DNA of 64,000 nt, from contig CALRKB020000005.1 in NCBI GenBank assembly GCA_943367755.1, forward strand, positions 1 to 64,000, read 5' to 3'. This DNA is from PCC-6802 sp943367755 (lineage in GTDB: Bacteria; Cyanobacteriota; Cyanobacteriia; Pseudanabaenales; Pseudanabaenaceae). Made by a program: the position numbers and the translations under genes. The notes beneath the pieces were generated by a model. That model saw only the letters and a list, made by a program, of their open reading frames with translations, was not told where the DNA came from and searched no databases. The stretch's first letter is position 1, and every line of letters starts with the position of its first letter. Below, one piece after another: positions 22,744 to 34,400 of this stretch.

Positions 22744-25566
22744 ATGACTAAACCAACATTCCTGCTTGTTGACGGCCATTCGCTGGCATTTCGATCCTAC
22801 TACGCCTTTGCCTATCGAGGTGATGGCGGCTTGCGCACATCAACAGGTATACCCACAAGCATTTGCTTTGGCTTCCTGAAGTCTTTGCTCGAAATTTTAG
22901 ACCGCGAACAACCGACGGCGGTGGCGATCGCCTTTGACTTAGCTACCCCCACATTTCGCCACGAGATCGATAGTACGTACAAAGCGGGGCGTCCTGAAAC
23001 ACCTGAGGACTTCATTCCCGATCTAGAAAATTTGCAGCAGATTCTAGCGGCAATGAACTTGCCAGCATTTACCTTACCTGGCTTTGAAGCCGATGATGTG
23101 ATCGGAACGCTGTCACAACGTGCTAGTTATGAAGGCTATGCGGTTAAAATTCTCAGCGGAGATCGCGACATGTTTCAGTTAGTCGATGCCGAGAAGCAAA
23201 TTTCTGTAATGTATTTGAATCGCGCCGATAAAATGATCGAATTTCATGCGGCGGAAGTGCAGGAAAAGATGGGTATTCTGCCCAGTCAAGTAGTTGATTT
23301 TAAAGCGCTATGTGGCGATAGTTCGGATAATATTCCAGGTGTAAGAGGGATTGGCGAAAAGACAGCAGTGAAGTTGTTAGCGGAATATGGTGATTTAGCA
23401 AACGTCTTGGCCGCAGTTCCCACAATGAAAGGAGCGATTAAGAAAAAGTTAGAGGAGGGCATAGAAGCTGCCAAACATTCGCAGTTCATGGCGAGAATCG
23501 ATCTTAAAGTGCCTTTAGCTGTGAATTTGGAAGAATGTAAGCTGACAGGATTCGATAACGAACACCTAATTCCATTATTACAGAACTTAGAATTCAAGGC
23601 TTTTATTAATAAGATTGATGATATTCAGACAAAGCTGGGCGGTATAGTTGTGCCCAAGCTAGCTAGTAAACCAGAACGATCTGATCGATCTGAAGAGGAT
23701 GCTAGCGAGGAAGATCTATGGTTTGATTTCGCGGCAACCCCAACGCCAGCTACACCTTCCCACCTAAAATTGTTACAACTGGAGGTGACAATTATCGACA
23801 CCCCTGAGAAATTAGATTGGCTCCAGCAAAAACTGCGGTCGCTAGATAGTATTGTCACTTGGGACACAGAAACCACTTCCCTCAATCCCCATGACGCTAT
23901 ATTAGTTGGGATTGGCTGCTGTTGGGGAGAGCAGGTCAGTGATGTTGCCTACATGCCGATCGCACACGCTACAGGCCAAAATCTTGATTTGCAATTAGTA
24001 GTAGATTCACTCAAGCCAATACTAGAAGATGCTCGGTATGGTAAGGTACTGCAAAATGCTAAATACGATCGCCTCATATTTAAATCCGTAGGAATAGAAC
24101 TGGCTGGCGTAAGTTTCGATACGATGATCGCCAGCTACGTAATCGATCCAGAAGCTAGCCACGGTTTAAGTGAGATGTCCCGTAGTTTGCTTGGGTTAGA
24201 GACAACCAGCTATAAAGAGCTTGTGGGCAAGCACAAGTCAATTGCCGAAGTATCTATCCCTGAAGTTGCCAACTATTGTGGCGCAGATGTATATACCACC
24301 TATTGCCTTTACCCAATTCTCAAAAGTCAGTTAGAAGAGGTTCCTGATTTATTAAATCTATTCAATCAAATAGAGCTACCATTGGAACCAGTACTAGCTG
24401 CGATGGAATGGGATGGCATTCGCATAGACAAAGCATATCTGGCTGAATTGTCTGTGGAGTTAGAAAAAGACTTAGCCGCGATCGCGATCGGTGCTTACGC
24501 AGAGGCTGGCAAAGAATTTAATCTCAATTCGCCCAAGCAACTTAGTGAAATCCTGATTGAAAAACTGGGCGATCGCTTTACCAAAAAATCACGCAAGAGT
24601 AAGACAGGATACTCCACTGATGTAGCGGTATTGAATAAGCTGCAAGGCGAACACCCCTTAATCGACAGTATTTTGGAACATCGTACCCTGGCAAAGCTCA
24701 AGTCTACCTACGTCGATGCCCTACCTGCCCTAATTAATCCCAAAACGCAAAGAATCCATACTGACTATAACCAAACAGTAGCTACGACGGGTCGGCTCAG
24801 TAGCTCTAACCCCAACTTGCAAAATATCCCAATCCGCACCGCCTTTAGTCGCCGGATTCGCGCCGGATTCTTACCTGAGCCGGGCTGGACTCTCGTGTCG
24901 GCTGATTATTCGCAGATCGAATTGCGCATTCTCGCTCATCTCAGCCAGGAGCCAGAACTAGTCAAAGCCTATAATCGTGGCGATGATGTGCATACACGCA
25001 CGGCACAGATTCTGCTGGAAAAAGATGAGATTTCTAGCGAAGAGCGTCGCCTTGCCAAAATCATCAACTATGGCGTGATTTATGGCATGGGTTCGCAAAA
25101 ATTTAGCCGCGAGACAGGCGTATCTGTAAGTGAAGCCAAAAAATTTATTGATGCTTTTAATAATCGCTATTCGCGTATCTTTTCGTACATGCAAAGTGTG
25201 GAGGCAGAAGTTGAGGAGAAAGGATTTGTCACTACATTAACAGGACGACGGCGCTATTTTCGTGAAATCAAACATTTAAGGGGACATCATAAGGCAGGGG
25301 CATTGCGGTCGGCAGTTAACGCTCCTATTCAAGGTACGAGCGCTGATATTATCAAAATCGCCATGATTAGGTTACACGCATTACTGCACGACTATCAGGC
25401 ACGGTTACTATTGCAGGTGCATGACGAACTAGTGTTTGAAGTTCCTCCCGATGAGCTTGAGATATTACAGCCTTTGATTAAATCCGAAATGGAATCAGCA
25501 ATGTCCCTATCAGTACCTTTAGTAGTGGATATGCATTTGGGTAAAAACTGGATGGAAGCAAAGTAG
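22744..25566 (+). CDS. polA: DNA polymerase I
   Basis: 940 residues, full length. It fills gaps in repair and removes RNA primers. The N-terminal 5' nuclease (~1-290) has 'LSGDRDMFQL' and 'GDSSDNIPGVRGIGEKTAV'. The 3'-5' exonuclease (~340-520) keeps ExoI 'WDTETTS', ExoII 'LQNAKYDRL' and ExoIII 'YCGAD', so proofreading looks intact, unlike in several bacterial PolA enzymes. The polymerase has motif A 'DYSQIELRILAHLS', motif B 'RRLAKIINYGVIYGM' and motif C 'QVHDELVFE'. Start ATG 22744. It stands alone in its direction. Confidence 0.97.
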   Translation: MTKPTFLLVDGHSLAFRSYYAFAYRGDGGLRTSTGIPTSICFGFLKSLLEILDREQPTAVAIAFDLATPTFRHEIDSTYKAGRPETPEDFIPDLENLQQILAAMNLPAFTLPGFEADDVIGTLSQRASYEGYAVKILSGDRDMFQLVDAEKQISVMYLNRADKMIEFHAAEVQEKMGILPSQVVDFKALCGDSSDNIPGVRGIGEKTAVKLLAEYGDLANVLAAVPTMKGAIKKKLEEGIEAAKHSQFMARIDLKVPLAVNLEECKLTGFDNEHLIPLLQNLEFKAFINKIDDIQTKLGGIVVPKLASKPERSDRSEEDASEEDLWFDFAATPTPATPSHLKLLQLEVTIIDTPEKLDWLQQKLRSLDSIVTWDTETTSLNPHDAILVGIGCCWGEQVSDVAYMPIAHATGQNLDLQLVVDSLKPILEDARYGKVLQNAKYDRLIFKSVGIELAGVSFDTMIASYVIDPEASHGLSEMSRSLLGLETTSYKELVGKHKSIAEVSIPEVANYCGADVYTTYCLYPILKSQLEEVPDLLNLFNQIELPLEPVLAAMEWDGIRIDKAYLAELSVELEKDLAAIAIGAYAEAGKEFNLNSPKQLSEILIEKLGDRFTKKSRKSKTGYSTDVAVLNKLQGEHPLIDSILEHRTLAKLKSTYVDALPALINPKTQRIHTDYNQTVATTGRLSSSNPNLQNIPIRTAFSRRIRAGFLPEPGWTLVSADYSQIELRILAHLSQEPELVKAYNRGDDVHTRTAQILLEKDEISSEERRLAKIINYGVIYGMGSQKFSRETGVSVSEAKKFIDAFNNRYSRIFSYMQSVEAEVEEKGFVTTLTGRRRYFREIKHLRGHHKAGALRSAVNAPIQGTSADIIKIAMIRLHALLHDYQARLLLQVHDELVFEVPPDELEILQPLIKSEMESAMSLSVPLVVDMHLGKNWMEAK

Positions 25567-25912
25567 CCACTGCATAGCGATTCAAGCACTAAATTTTGAA
25601 TGCGTTTAGGCAAAATTTGCCGATTACCAATAACTGCACTGACCCCATCGCAAATCACAGCCGCGATCGCGTATAACGATAATTCGGCTAATCTAGTAGC
25701 ACTGAGTTATATTATTTGAGAAACAGGTAGACTAATAACATAAGTTTTAGGGGGAAGCGTGGAACTGTGCCCAATATTTTTCTGCTATTACGGATAATTA
25801 ACTGTAGTTATTTTGATTTAATCCACTCAAACTATGCCGCAGTCTGATAGAGACCAGTATATTTGACAATCCTAGGCAAATAACCCGGTAACTTAAAAGG
25901 AATAATCTTCCT
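25567..25912. other. Intergenic region between polA and the hybrid kinase
   Basis: 346 bp. On the minus strand the stretch ~25570-25680 reads 'ICDGVSAVIGNRQILPKR', which has a protein-like texture but is limited to ~35 codons by stops and has no start; it may be a remnant. No terminator hairpin was found behind polA. The last ~150 bp are AT-rich and probably contain the kinase promoter. Confidence 0.3.
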
Positions 25913-28900
25913 ATGATTCCAGCTTCTATACCCGCCAATGAATCTGCCCGTCTTGCATCTTTACAACAGTGCAAGATCTTGGATACTACTCCTGAGCGAG
26001 GTTTTGACGAGATCACTCACCTGGCGGCATACATTTGTCAAACACCAATCGCTCTGGTTAGTTTGATCGATCGCGATCGCCAATGGTTTAAATCTAAAGT
26101 GGGTTTAGAAGCTACGGAAACGCCAAGAAATCTGGCATTTTGCGCCCATGCCATTCTGCAATCCGACGTGTTTATCGTGCCAGATGCCCATCAAGATGAG
26201 CGATTTGCTGATAACCCACTCGTGACTGGCGAACCCCACGTCCGCTTTTATGCAGGGGTACCTTTAATCTCTAGTGAAGGTCATGCTTTTGGGACGCTTT
26301 GCGTGATCGATCGCCTACCAAGAGAACTAACTCCAGAGCAGATTAGCGCCCTTAAATCGCTTGCACATCAGGTCGTACATCTAATAGAACTGCGCCATAA
26401 TCTCGCCGATCTAGATCGCGTTGCCCTCACTCGCAAGTCAGCCAAAAAGAACCAATGGAGTTTCTTAGGTAAAATCGCAATGGGAATTGGTTTGGCTTCA
26501 GGTATCCTAGCTACGATTAGTTTTATCGCATATCAGAATCTGACCAACTTAGCTGCTACTTCCCTATCCTTACAAGAGAAACACGAAACTCTAGATAAGC
26601 TCAATCATGTTCTGCAAGACCTTAGAGAAATTGATATAATTCGACATCGCTATACTTTGACTGGACGAGATGATGAATTAGCAAACTATAACAACATTAT
26701 TGGTAACATTAGACGAACAACAAAAGGTCTGACACAGGATAAAAGTTCCAATCCTCAACAGCAGGAAACTATCCGCACTGTTTCAAAACTAGTTCAGGAA
26801 ATAGATGCTGAAACTCAGAGGCTCATCGCACTGAGAAAAACTCGCAGTCTTGAAGCTGCAAGGCAAGAGCTGATTATCTATAATATTCGTTCAGCAGCTA
26901 GCCTTGTACGCCAGCAGATAGCCCAAATCTATGCAACGGCGGAACACGAGTTGGAAGACTGGCAGCATAAGTTTAGGGCTGCAACCATAGATTCAGCACC
27001 TAGATTTTTAGGTGTAATTGCCATAGAATTTGTCATATTTCTAGCAGTTTTCTATCTTACTTATCGGGAAATCACCAAAAGACAAAATACAGAGAATTAT
27101 CTAGAGCAGGAGCGCGATTTCAGCGGCGCCGTCCTGGATACAGTTGGATCACTGGTAATCGTACTCGACCCAGATGGCAGAATCGTGCGGTTCAATCGCA
27201 ATTGCGAGATTACCACAGGCTACACATTTGATGAAGTGCGTCACAAGTGTTTTTGGGATATATTCCTACTACCTGAAGAAAAAGATAGAGTGAAGACGGT
27301 ATTTACCAGTCTAAAAGCGGATAATTTTCCTAATTCTCATGAAAATTATTGGGTGGCAAAAGATGATGGTTACCGTCTGATCTCATGGTCAAATACAGCA
27401 TTGACAAATCGGGATAATCAGATTGAATACATTATCAGTACTGGCTTGGACATTACCAAGAGCAAGCAAGCAGAGAAAGCTTTGCAAATCAGCGAAAGAA
27501 GATATCGATCGGTAGTCGATAATGTCAAGGAAGTTATCTTCCAGACTGATGTTGATGGCTATTGGACGTTCCTTAATCCTGCATGGACAGAAATTACAGG
27601 ATTTTCTTTAAATGAAACTTTCTTTACAAATTTCCAGAATTATGTGTACCAAGATGATCGACAAACTAATCTAGAACGCCACCAAGCTTTGATCGAGCGT
27701 CGGGAAGAAGAATCGCGTTATCAGACCCGCTTTCTCACTAAGGATGGTGATATTCGTTGGCTTGAGGTATACGCACGGGTGACATTAGATGATGCGGAGA
27801 CTGTTATTGGTATATCTGGTACGCTCTATGACATTACCGAACGTATCAAAGCAGAAGGAGAACGTCAAAAATTTGTCTCTCTAATTCAAAATAGTAACGA
27901 TTTTATTTCCATAGCTTCACTAACTGGGCAAGTAACTTTCGTCAACGTGGCAGGTCGGAAGTTGGTGGGACTGGACAGTATGAAAGCAGCACTTGCCACA
28001 AACATTGATGAGTATCTCCCCAAACATATCCAGGTAATGTTCAAGCAGAAAGTAATTCCTACCGTTATGAAAAAAGGGATATGGGAAGGTGAGTCCCAAA
28101 TAAAACACTTTAAAACAGGCGAACTGATCGACGTACAGCAAACTGCATTTCTGATCAAACATCCACAGACCAAAGAGCCAATCTGCTTAGCTACGGTGGT
28201 TCGCGATATTAGAGAGCGCAAGCAAGCTGAGGAAGAACTGCGGTTGCAGAACTGGAAGTCACTGCTATTTTCGACGATTGCTCTGCGCATTCGTCAATCC
28301 CTCGACATTCCAGAGATTCTCAGCACAACAGTTGCAGAGGTGCGTAAATTTCTGCATGCCGATCGCGTACTCGTCTATCAGTTTGATAGCAACTGGGATG
28401 GCCAGGCAGTCGTAGAATCCGTCGGTAGTGAATGGATATCCTCTTTGGGAGCAAATACCAAAGACACTTGTTTCCAAGAGGGTATGTGGCGCAATTATCA
28501 GCATGGCAAAAAAATAGCGATAGATGATGTCGAGGAAGCCAACCTATCTCCTTGCCACAAAACCTTGCTCGCTCGATTTCAGGTAAAGGCTAATTTGGTT
28601 GTGCCAATTATGGAAAGCGATCTACTTTGGGGGCTTTTGATCGCTCACCAATGCTCCAAACCAAGACACTGGCGCAATATCGAAATTGACATCCTCAGCC
28701 AGATCGCTAATCAAGTAGGTATTGCCCTCAATCAAGCCCGCCTGCTCGAACAGGAAACCCAACGCCGCCAGCAACTCGCTCAGCAGAATATCGAACTTGA
28801 ACAGGCACGGCACGAAGCCGAAACTGCAACCAAAATGAAAAGCGCTTTCCTCGCGACCATGAGTCATGAAATCCGCACCCCCATGAACGCTGTACTTGGC

Positions 28901-30937
28901 ATGACTGGCTTGCTAATGGATACCGATCTCAATTTCGAACAGCAAGACTTTGCCGAGACCATCAGAGCTAGTGGCGAGAATCTCCTCACTCTAATCAATG
29001 AAATCCTCGATTTCTCCAAACTGGAAGCAGGAGAAATGGAGTTAGAAATCCAGGATTTCAATCTATCCACCTGCATTGAAGAAATTACCGAACTGTTTGC
29101 GAATACTGCACAGAGCAAGGGATTAGAGCTAGCTTCTCTCATATATAAAGATGTACCGCTCCTAGTCAGAGGCGATATCGGTCGCTTACGTCAAGTCATA
29201 ACTAACCTGATCGGTAATGCAATCAAGTTTACTGCCTCTGGTGAGGTGGTGATTTATGCCAGTCTGCAAGCAGAAACCACAGATACGGCGACAGTTGAGT
29301 TTTCAGTGACGGATTCTGGTATTGGTATCTCAGCCGCCGCACAGCAGAAACTGTTTCAACCATTTACCCAGGTGGATGCTTCCACGACGCGTAAGTATGG
29401 TGGCACGGGCCTGGGTTTAGCGATCTGTAAGCAGATCGTCGAGTTGATGGGTGGCAGCATTGGCATCGAGAGTAAAGAAGGACAGGGGTCAAGGTTCTGG
29501 TTCACGGTCATGTTGGGCAAGCAACTAATTCAGGTGCTGGCAGATGATGAAACTATTGATGAAACCAATATCGATGTCAAACTTGAGGGTAAAAAGGCAT
29601 TAGTGGTTGATGATAACAACACCAACTGCAGAATCTTGAACTATCAGCTATCAAGTTGGCAAATACAGGTGGATGCGGTAACACATGCATCGGATGCTTT
29701 AGCTTGCCTGAGCAGAGCAGTAGAATTGGGTCAACCCTATGACCTTGCCATCCTGGATATGCAGATGTCTGATATAGATGGTGAGATGCTGGGTGGTCAG
29801 ATTCGGGCTGATGATCGCCTCAAGCATACGAAACTTGTGATGATGACCTCGATCCAGCAGCGGGGTGCGATCAAGCGCATGCAAGAACTTGGATTCTCTG
29901 CTTACTTGGTAAAACCCGTGAAACAATCGCGCTTGATAGATTGTCTCATGGAAGTGCTATCTTCACAGGGAAAGCATCTAGTCACCGAATACCAGAGAAG
30001 ATCGGTACCCAGTCCGTCGTGTCCCAAGACGATCTCATCGAAGCTAAAAATCTTGCTCGCTGAAGATAGCGTAATTAACCAGAAAGTAGCAATCAATCAG
30101 CTCAAGAATCTTGGCTACGAGGCAGATATTGCCGCCAATGGGAAGGAGGTTCTAGAGGCGATCGCGCGGGTTAAGTATGATTTAATCTTGATGGACTGCC
30201 AGATGCCGGAGCTAGACGGCTACAACACCACGCGCCAGATTCGTCAACTGGATAATCCTAACTGCGCCATTGTGATTGTAGCGATGACTGCTAATGCCAT
30301 GAAGGAGGATCGGGCAAAATGTCTTAATGCTGGCATGGATGACTATCTCAGTAAACCCATCCGCAAAGAAGATCTAGCTACCAAGCTTGCTGAATGGGAA
30401 GAAACTATCCTCCAGAAAAATGCTACTCTCCATCAACCTGAAGCAGAAAATCAAGGATATCTGGATACTGCCAGTAAAAATATTAATAAAGATATTAGGA
30501 GAAATGCCAGCGAAGATATTAGTATAGATATTAATGGAAATGGAGATCGCCAGATGGAGGAAAGTCAATTGTCTGCTACCTCGCCTCCAGATCTATTGCC
30601 TACCGAGACTCCACCCATTGTAATTGACTGGGATTACCTCAACCAGGTATCTGGAGGTAGCGAAGAATTTAAGAATGAACTACTGCAAGCATTTGTGGGA
30701 AATATTCCATCTCATCTAGCAGGTTTAAAGGCGGCGATCACCTCTATCGACTACCACAAAATCGAACAAGAAGCACATTTACTGAAAGGCTCCAGCGCCA
30801 GTATGGGCATTACCTCAATTGAGATACCTGCTGCCCAACTAGAGCATCAAGGCCGCAAACAACTGTTGGATAATGCCGATCGGTTAGTTGCTGAAATTGA
30901 GGTAGCTCTCAATTACATTCAGTCTGTTGTGAAATAG
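25913..30937 (+). CDS. Hybrid histidine kinase with GAF, CHASE3-like, PAS and DXCF cyanobacteriochrome GAF domains
   Basis: 1674 residues. In order: GAF (~20-160), membrane helix, CHASE3-like helical sensor, second helix (~190-385), three PAS domains (~395-770), a cyanobacteriochrome-type GAF (~780-945), a coiled coil, HisKA/HATPase with His985 in 'MSHEIRTPMN', two receiver domains ('LAILDMQMSDIDG', 'LILMDCQMPELDG') and an Hpt domain with His1622 in 'AHLLKGS'. The bilin GAF has the Cys-His chromophore pair (Cys881-His882, 'LSPCHKTLL') and Asp-Thr-Cys-Phe (851-854), the DXCF motif that usually gives violet/blue-green photocycles through a second Cys linkage. The Hpt suggests a complete phosphorelay, His-Asp-His-Asp. 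Similar in sequence and order to the gene at 31455. Bilin binding is predicted, not shown. Confidence 0.93.
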   Translation: MIPASIPANESARLASLQQCKILDTTPERGFDEITHLAAYICQTPIALVSLIDRDRQWFKSKVGLEATETPRNLAFCAHAILQSDVFIVPDAHQDERFADNPLVTGEPHVRFYAGVPLISSEGHAFGTLCVIDRLPRELTPEQISALKSLAHQVVHLIELRHNLADLDRVALTRKSAKKNQWSFLGKIAMGIGLASGILATISFIAYQNLTNLAATSLSLQEKHETLDKLNHVLQDLREIDIIRHRYTLTGRDDELANYNNIIGNIRRTTKGLTQDKSSNPQQQETIRTVSKLVQEIDAETQRLIALRKTRSLEAARQELIIYNIRSAASLVRQQIAQIYATAEHELEDWQHKFRAATIDSAPRFLGVIAIEFVIFLAVFYLTYREITKRQNTENYLEQERDFSGAVLDTVGSLVIVLDPDGRIVRFNRNCEITTGYTFDEVRHKCFWDIFLLPEEKDRVKTVFTSLKADNFPNSHENYWVAKDDGYRLISWSNTALTNRDNQIEYIISTGLDITKSKQAEKALQISERRYRSVVDNVKEVIFQTDVDGYWTFLNPAWTEITGFSLNETFFTNFQNYVYQDDRQTNLERHQALIERREEESRYQTRFLTKDGDIRWLEVYARVTLDDAETVIGISGTLYDITERIKAEGERQKFVSLIQNSNDFISIASLTGQVTFVNVAGRKLVGLDSMKAALATNIDEYLPKHIQVMFKQKVIPTVMKKGIWEGESQIKHFKTGELIDVQQTAFLIKHPQTKEPICLATVVRDIRERKQAEEELRLQNWKSLLFSTIALRIRQSLDIPEILSTTVAEVRKFLHADRVLVYQFDSNWDGQAVVESVGSEWISSLGANTKDTCFQEGMWRNYQHGKKIAIDDVEEANLSPCHKTLLARFQVKANLVVPIMESDLLWGLLIAHQCSKPRHWRNIEIDILSQIANQVGIALNQARLLEQETQRRQQLAQQNIELEQARHEAETATKMKSAFLATMSHEIRTPMNAVLGMTGLLMDTDLNFEQQDFAETIRASGENLLTLINEILDFSKLEAGEMELEIQDFNLSTCIEEITELFANTAQSKGLELASLIYKDVPLLVRGDIGRLRQVITNLIGNAIKFTASGEVVIYASLQAETTDTATVEFSVTDSGIGISAAAQQKLFQPFTQVDASTTRKYGGTGLGLAICKQIVELMGGSIGIESKEGQGSRFWFTVMLGKQLIQVLADDETIDETNIDVKLEGKKALVVDDNNTNCRILNYQLSSWQIQVDAVTHASDALACLSRAVELGQPYDLAILDMQMSDIDGEMLGGQIRADDRLKHTKLVMMTSIQQRGAIKRMQELGFSAYLVKPVKQSRLIDCLMEVLSSQGKHLVTEYQRRSVPSPSCPKTISSKLKILLAEDSVINQKVAINQLKNLGYEADIAANGKEVLEAIARVKYDLILMDCQMPELDGYNTTRQIRQLDNPNCAIVIVAMTANAMKEDRAKCLNAGMDDYLSKPIRKEDLATKLAEWEETILQKNATLHQPEAENQGYLDTASKNINKDIRRNASEDISIDINGNGDRQMEESQLSATSPPDLLPTETPPIVIDWDYLNQVSGGSEEFKNELLQAFVGNIPSHLAGLKAAITSIDYHKIEQEAHLLKGSSASMGITSIEIPAAQLEHQGRKQLLDNADRLVAEIEVALNYIQSVVK

Positions 30938-31044
30938 AGATGTATGCCTATGCACTATGACATAATACAGATTTCAACCTGAAATACTTGTTCGGAGACT
31001 GGATTGTCCAATTTTTAGAATTGATAGTAGCTTACGCTTAACTT

Positions 31045-31410
31045 ATGCAAACATTACCCCGTAGCATTGCCGAACTCAAACAAAACAACGACGTACCTGT
31101 AGTTGTCGCCGATCGCCAGGGCTTTATCACATATATTAACCAATGCTTCGAGACTGCATTTGGGTGGACTTACGACGAAATTGTTGGCCTAACGCTTGCC
31201 GCTATCCTACCGTCGAGCTTTCAAGATGCCCATAATCTGAGTTTCTCCCTATTCTATACAACCGAGCATTCCAGCGTACTCAACCACCCTCTGATTCTGA
31301 AAGCAGTAACTAAGGATCGGCGTGAAATTGACTCCGAGCACTTCATCATCGCCGAGCAGAATGGTGGGGAGTGGATTTTTGGCGCTATTATCCGTCCACT
31401 TGAGAGCTAG
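31045..31410 (+). CDS. Stand-alone PAS-domain protein
   Basis: 121 residues that are essentially one PAS fold: 'PVVVADRQGFITYINQCFET', 'FGWTYDEIVGLTLAAILPSS', and a final strand 'GGEWIFGAIIRP'. No output domain. It sits between two hybrid kinases in the same direction (45 bp before the second), so it may be a sensory or docking partner of them. Ligand unknown. Confidence 0.75.
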   Translation: MQTLPRSIAELKQNNDVPVVVADRQGFITYINQCFETAFGWTYDEIVGLTLAAILPSSFQDAHNLSFSLFYTTEHSSVLNHPLILKAVTKDRREIDSEHFIIAEQNGGEWIFGAIIRPLES

Positions 31411-31454
31411 TTAAGTTGTAGGGTAGGAATCGCAATATGGAGAGTTCACATTAA

Positions 31455-34400
31455 ATGGATAAATCAAACTCCAATATATTAGTCGAACAACTGCGAGTCA
31501 CTCTATCCAAGATGGAAGTTGCCCTGGGGGCAGTTGCTGATGCTATTGTATGGACCGATGAAACCGCCCGCGTGCAATGGTGTAATAAATCATTCACCAC
31601 CTTAGTGAAGCGATCGCGACTGGAGGTTCTAGGTAAAGACTTATCGCAACTGATATATCTAGAGGGTAAGAACCAACCAGGCGATTTAGCTCATCAATTG
31701 CTTGACTCTCCTACGTGTGATCGCGATCTAGTAGAAATTTATAAATATCAGCAAGACGATCGCCAACAGATTCTGGAAATATCGTATTCCTGTTTTCAGG
31801 TAACTGCGGATAAACGCAGTATCGTCATGGTAATTCGCGATATTACGGAAAAGCAAAAGCACGCTGCAGAACTGCAAAAACATCAAGACTATTTAGAACA
31901 GCAAGTAGCAAACCGGACTGCCGAACTCACAACAGCTAATCAACTCTTGCAACATGAAATTGAAGAACGCAAGCGCATAGAAGCCTCCCTACGCAATAGC
32001 GAAGCCCGTTTGCGGTTGCTAGTGTCCAGCATCCCTATCATCCTATTTGCTTTCGATCTCCAGGGTATTTTTACCCTCTCTGAAGGTAAAGGATTATCGC
32101 TACTGGGATTACAAGCAGGTCAAATGGTTGGCAAGTCAGCCTTTGAAGTTTACAAGGATCGGCCTGATATAGTAGCAAAGATCCGTCGCGCCCTCGCCGG
32201 TGAGACTTTTACGGTCAATCTCGCAATGGCAGATTTTACGTTTGAATGTTACTTCTCTTACATTCTAGATCGACAAGGTAAGATAATTGGTGCGATTGGA
32301 CTGGCAAACGATATTACTGACCGCAAGCAAGCCGAAGAAGAATTGCGTTTGCAAAACTGGAGATCGGTTCTATTTGCCGCGATCTCCTCTCGGATTAGAC
32401 AATCCCTTGACATCCCAGAAATCCTCAATACAACCGTTCATGAGGTGCGCAATTTTCTGCAAGCGGATCGCGTACTGATCTATCAATTCGACCTCAACTG
32501 GGATGGCAGCGTTGTGGTGGAATCTGTCAGCAGTCAATGGACATCTTCATTGGGAGTAATTATTAAAGATACATGTTTTCATGAGGGGTGTTGGCAAGAT
32601 TATCAGCACGGCAAGAAAATGGCTATCGATGACGTGGAGGCAATCCAACTTTCCCCCTGCCATAAAAATCTACTCGATCGCTTTCAAGTGAAGGCAAACT
32701 TAGTCGTGCCAATTCTAGAAAGCGATCTGCTATGGGGATTGTTGATCGTACATCAGTGCTCTGCTCCGCGCCACTGGCGTAGTTTTGAGATTGACTTCCT
32801 CAGTCAGTTTGCTAACCAAGTTGGTATTGCTCTCTATCAAGCCCGCCTGCTCGAACAGGAAACCCAACGCCGCCAGCAACTCGCTCAGCAGAATATCGAA
32901 CTGGAACAAGCAAGGCGCGAATCTGAAACTGCAACCAAAATGAAAAGCGCTTTCCTCGCCACCATGAGTCATGAAATCCGCACGCCCATGAACGCTGTAC
33001 TTGGCATGACTGGCTTGTTAATGGATACCGATCTCAATTACGAACAGCAAGATTTTGCCGAAACCATAAGGGTTAGTGGCGAAAACCTCCTCACCCTGAT
33101 CAATGAAATCCTCGATTTCTCCAAACTGGAAGCAGGCGAAATGGAGTTGGAAATCCTGGATTTCAATCTGGCTACCTACATTGAAGAAATTACCGACCTG
33201 TTTGCAAATACTGCGCAGAGCAAGGGATTAGAGCTAGCTTCTCTCATATATAAAGATGTACCGCTCCTGGTCAAAGGCGATATCGGTCGCTTGCGACAGG
33301 TGATCGTTAACCTGGTCAGTAATGCGATCAAGTTTACTGCCTCTGGTGAAGTAGTGATTCGTGCTAGCCTCCAAGCAGAAACCACAGATACGGCGACAAT
33401 TGAGTTTTCAGTAACAGATTCTGGTATTGGCATCTCACCAGATGTACAGCAGAAACTGTTTCAACCATTCACACAGGTGGATGCTTCCACGACACGTAAG
33501 TATGGCGGCACGGGACTGGGTTTAGCAATCTGCTTGCAGATCGTCGAGTTGATGGGTGGCAGCATTGGCATCGAAAGTAAAGAAGGGCAGGGATCAAAGT
33601 TTTGGTTCACGGTCATGTTGGGCAAACAACTCATAGAGGCACCCTCAGTGTCAGATGACGAAACCATTATTGAGGTCAGGCTGGAGGGCAGGAAAGTATT
33701 GGTAGTAGATGATAGCAACACCAACTGTAAGATCTTGATCTATCAGTTATCGAGTTGGCAAATGCAGGTGGATGCTGTCAATCATGCATCGGAGGCCTTA
33801 GCACACCTGTACAAAGCAGTGGAACTGCGCCGACCCTATGACATTGCCATTCTGGATATGCAGATGCCTGATGTCGATGGTGAGATGTTGGGCGAGCAAA
33901 TCAAGACGGATGACAAGCTTAGGCATACAAAATTGGTGATGATGTCATCGCTAAATAATCGTAGATCTTTCAAGCGCATGCAGGAACTTGGATTCTCTGC
34001 CTACCTGATGAAACCTGTAAAACAATCGCGCTTGATGGATTGTCTTAAAGAAGTACTTTCTTCCAAAGGAGAGCATTTAGTTACTGATCGCCAGAGGCAG
34101 ACTCCATTACGTCCATTGCATTTACCCAAGAGCGCTTCAAAGCTAAAAATCTTACTTGCCGAAGATAGCCTAATCAACCAGAAAGTGGCAATCAATCAAC
34201 TGAAGAATCTTGGTTATGAGGTAGATGTTGCCGCCAACGGCAAGGAGGTCTTAGAGGCGATCGCACGGATCCGGTATGACTTGATCCTGATGGACTGCCA
34301 GATGCCTGAACTAGACGGTTACACCACCACGCGCCGGATTCGTCAACTCGATAATCCTAACTGTGACATTGCGATCGTGGCGATGACGGCTAATGCCTTA

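Noticed and set aside
25570..25680. Minus-strand coding-like stretch behind polA ('ICDGVSAVIGNRQILPKR')
   Set aside because: Bounded by stops within ~35 codons with no start and no family recognised; mentioned only as a possible remnant.
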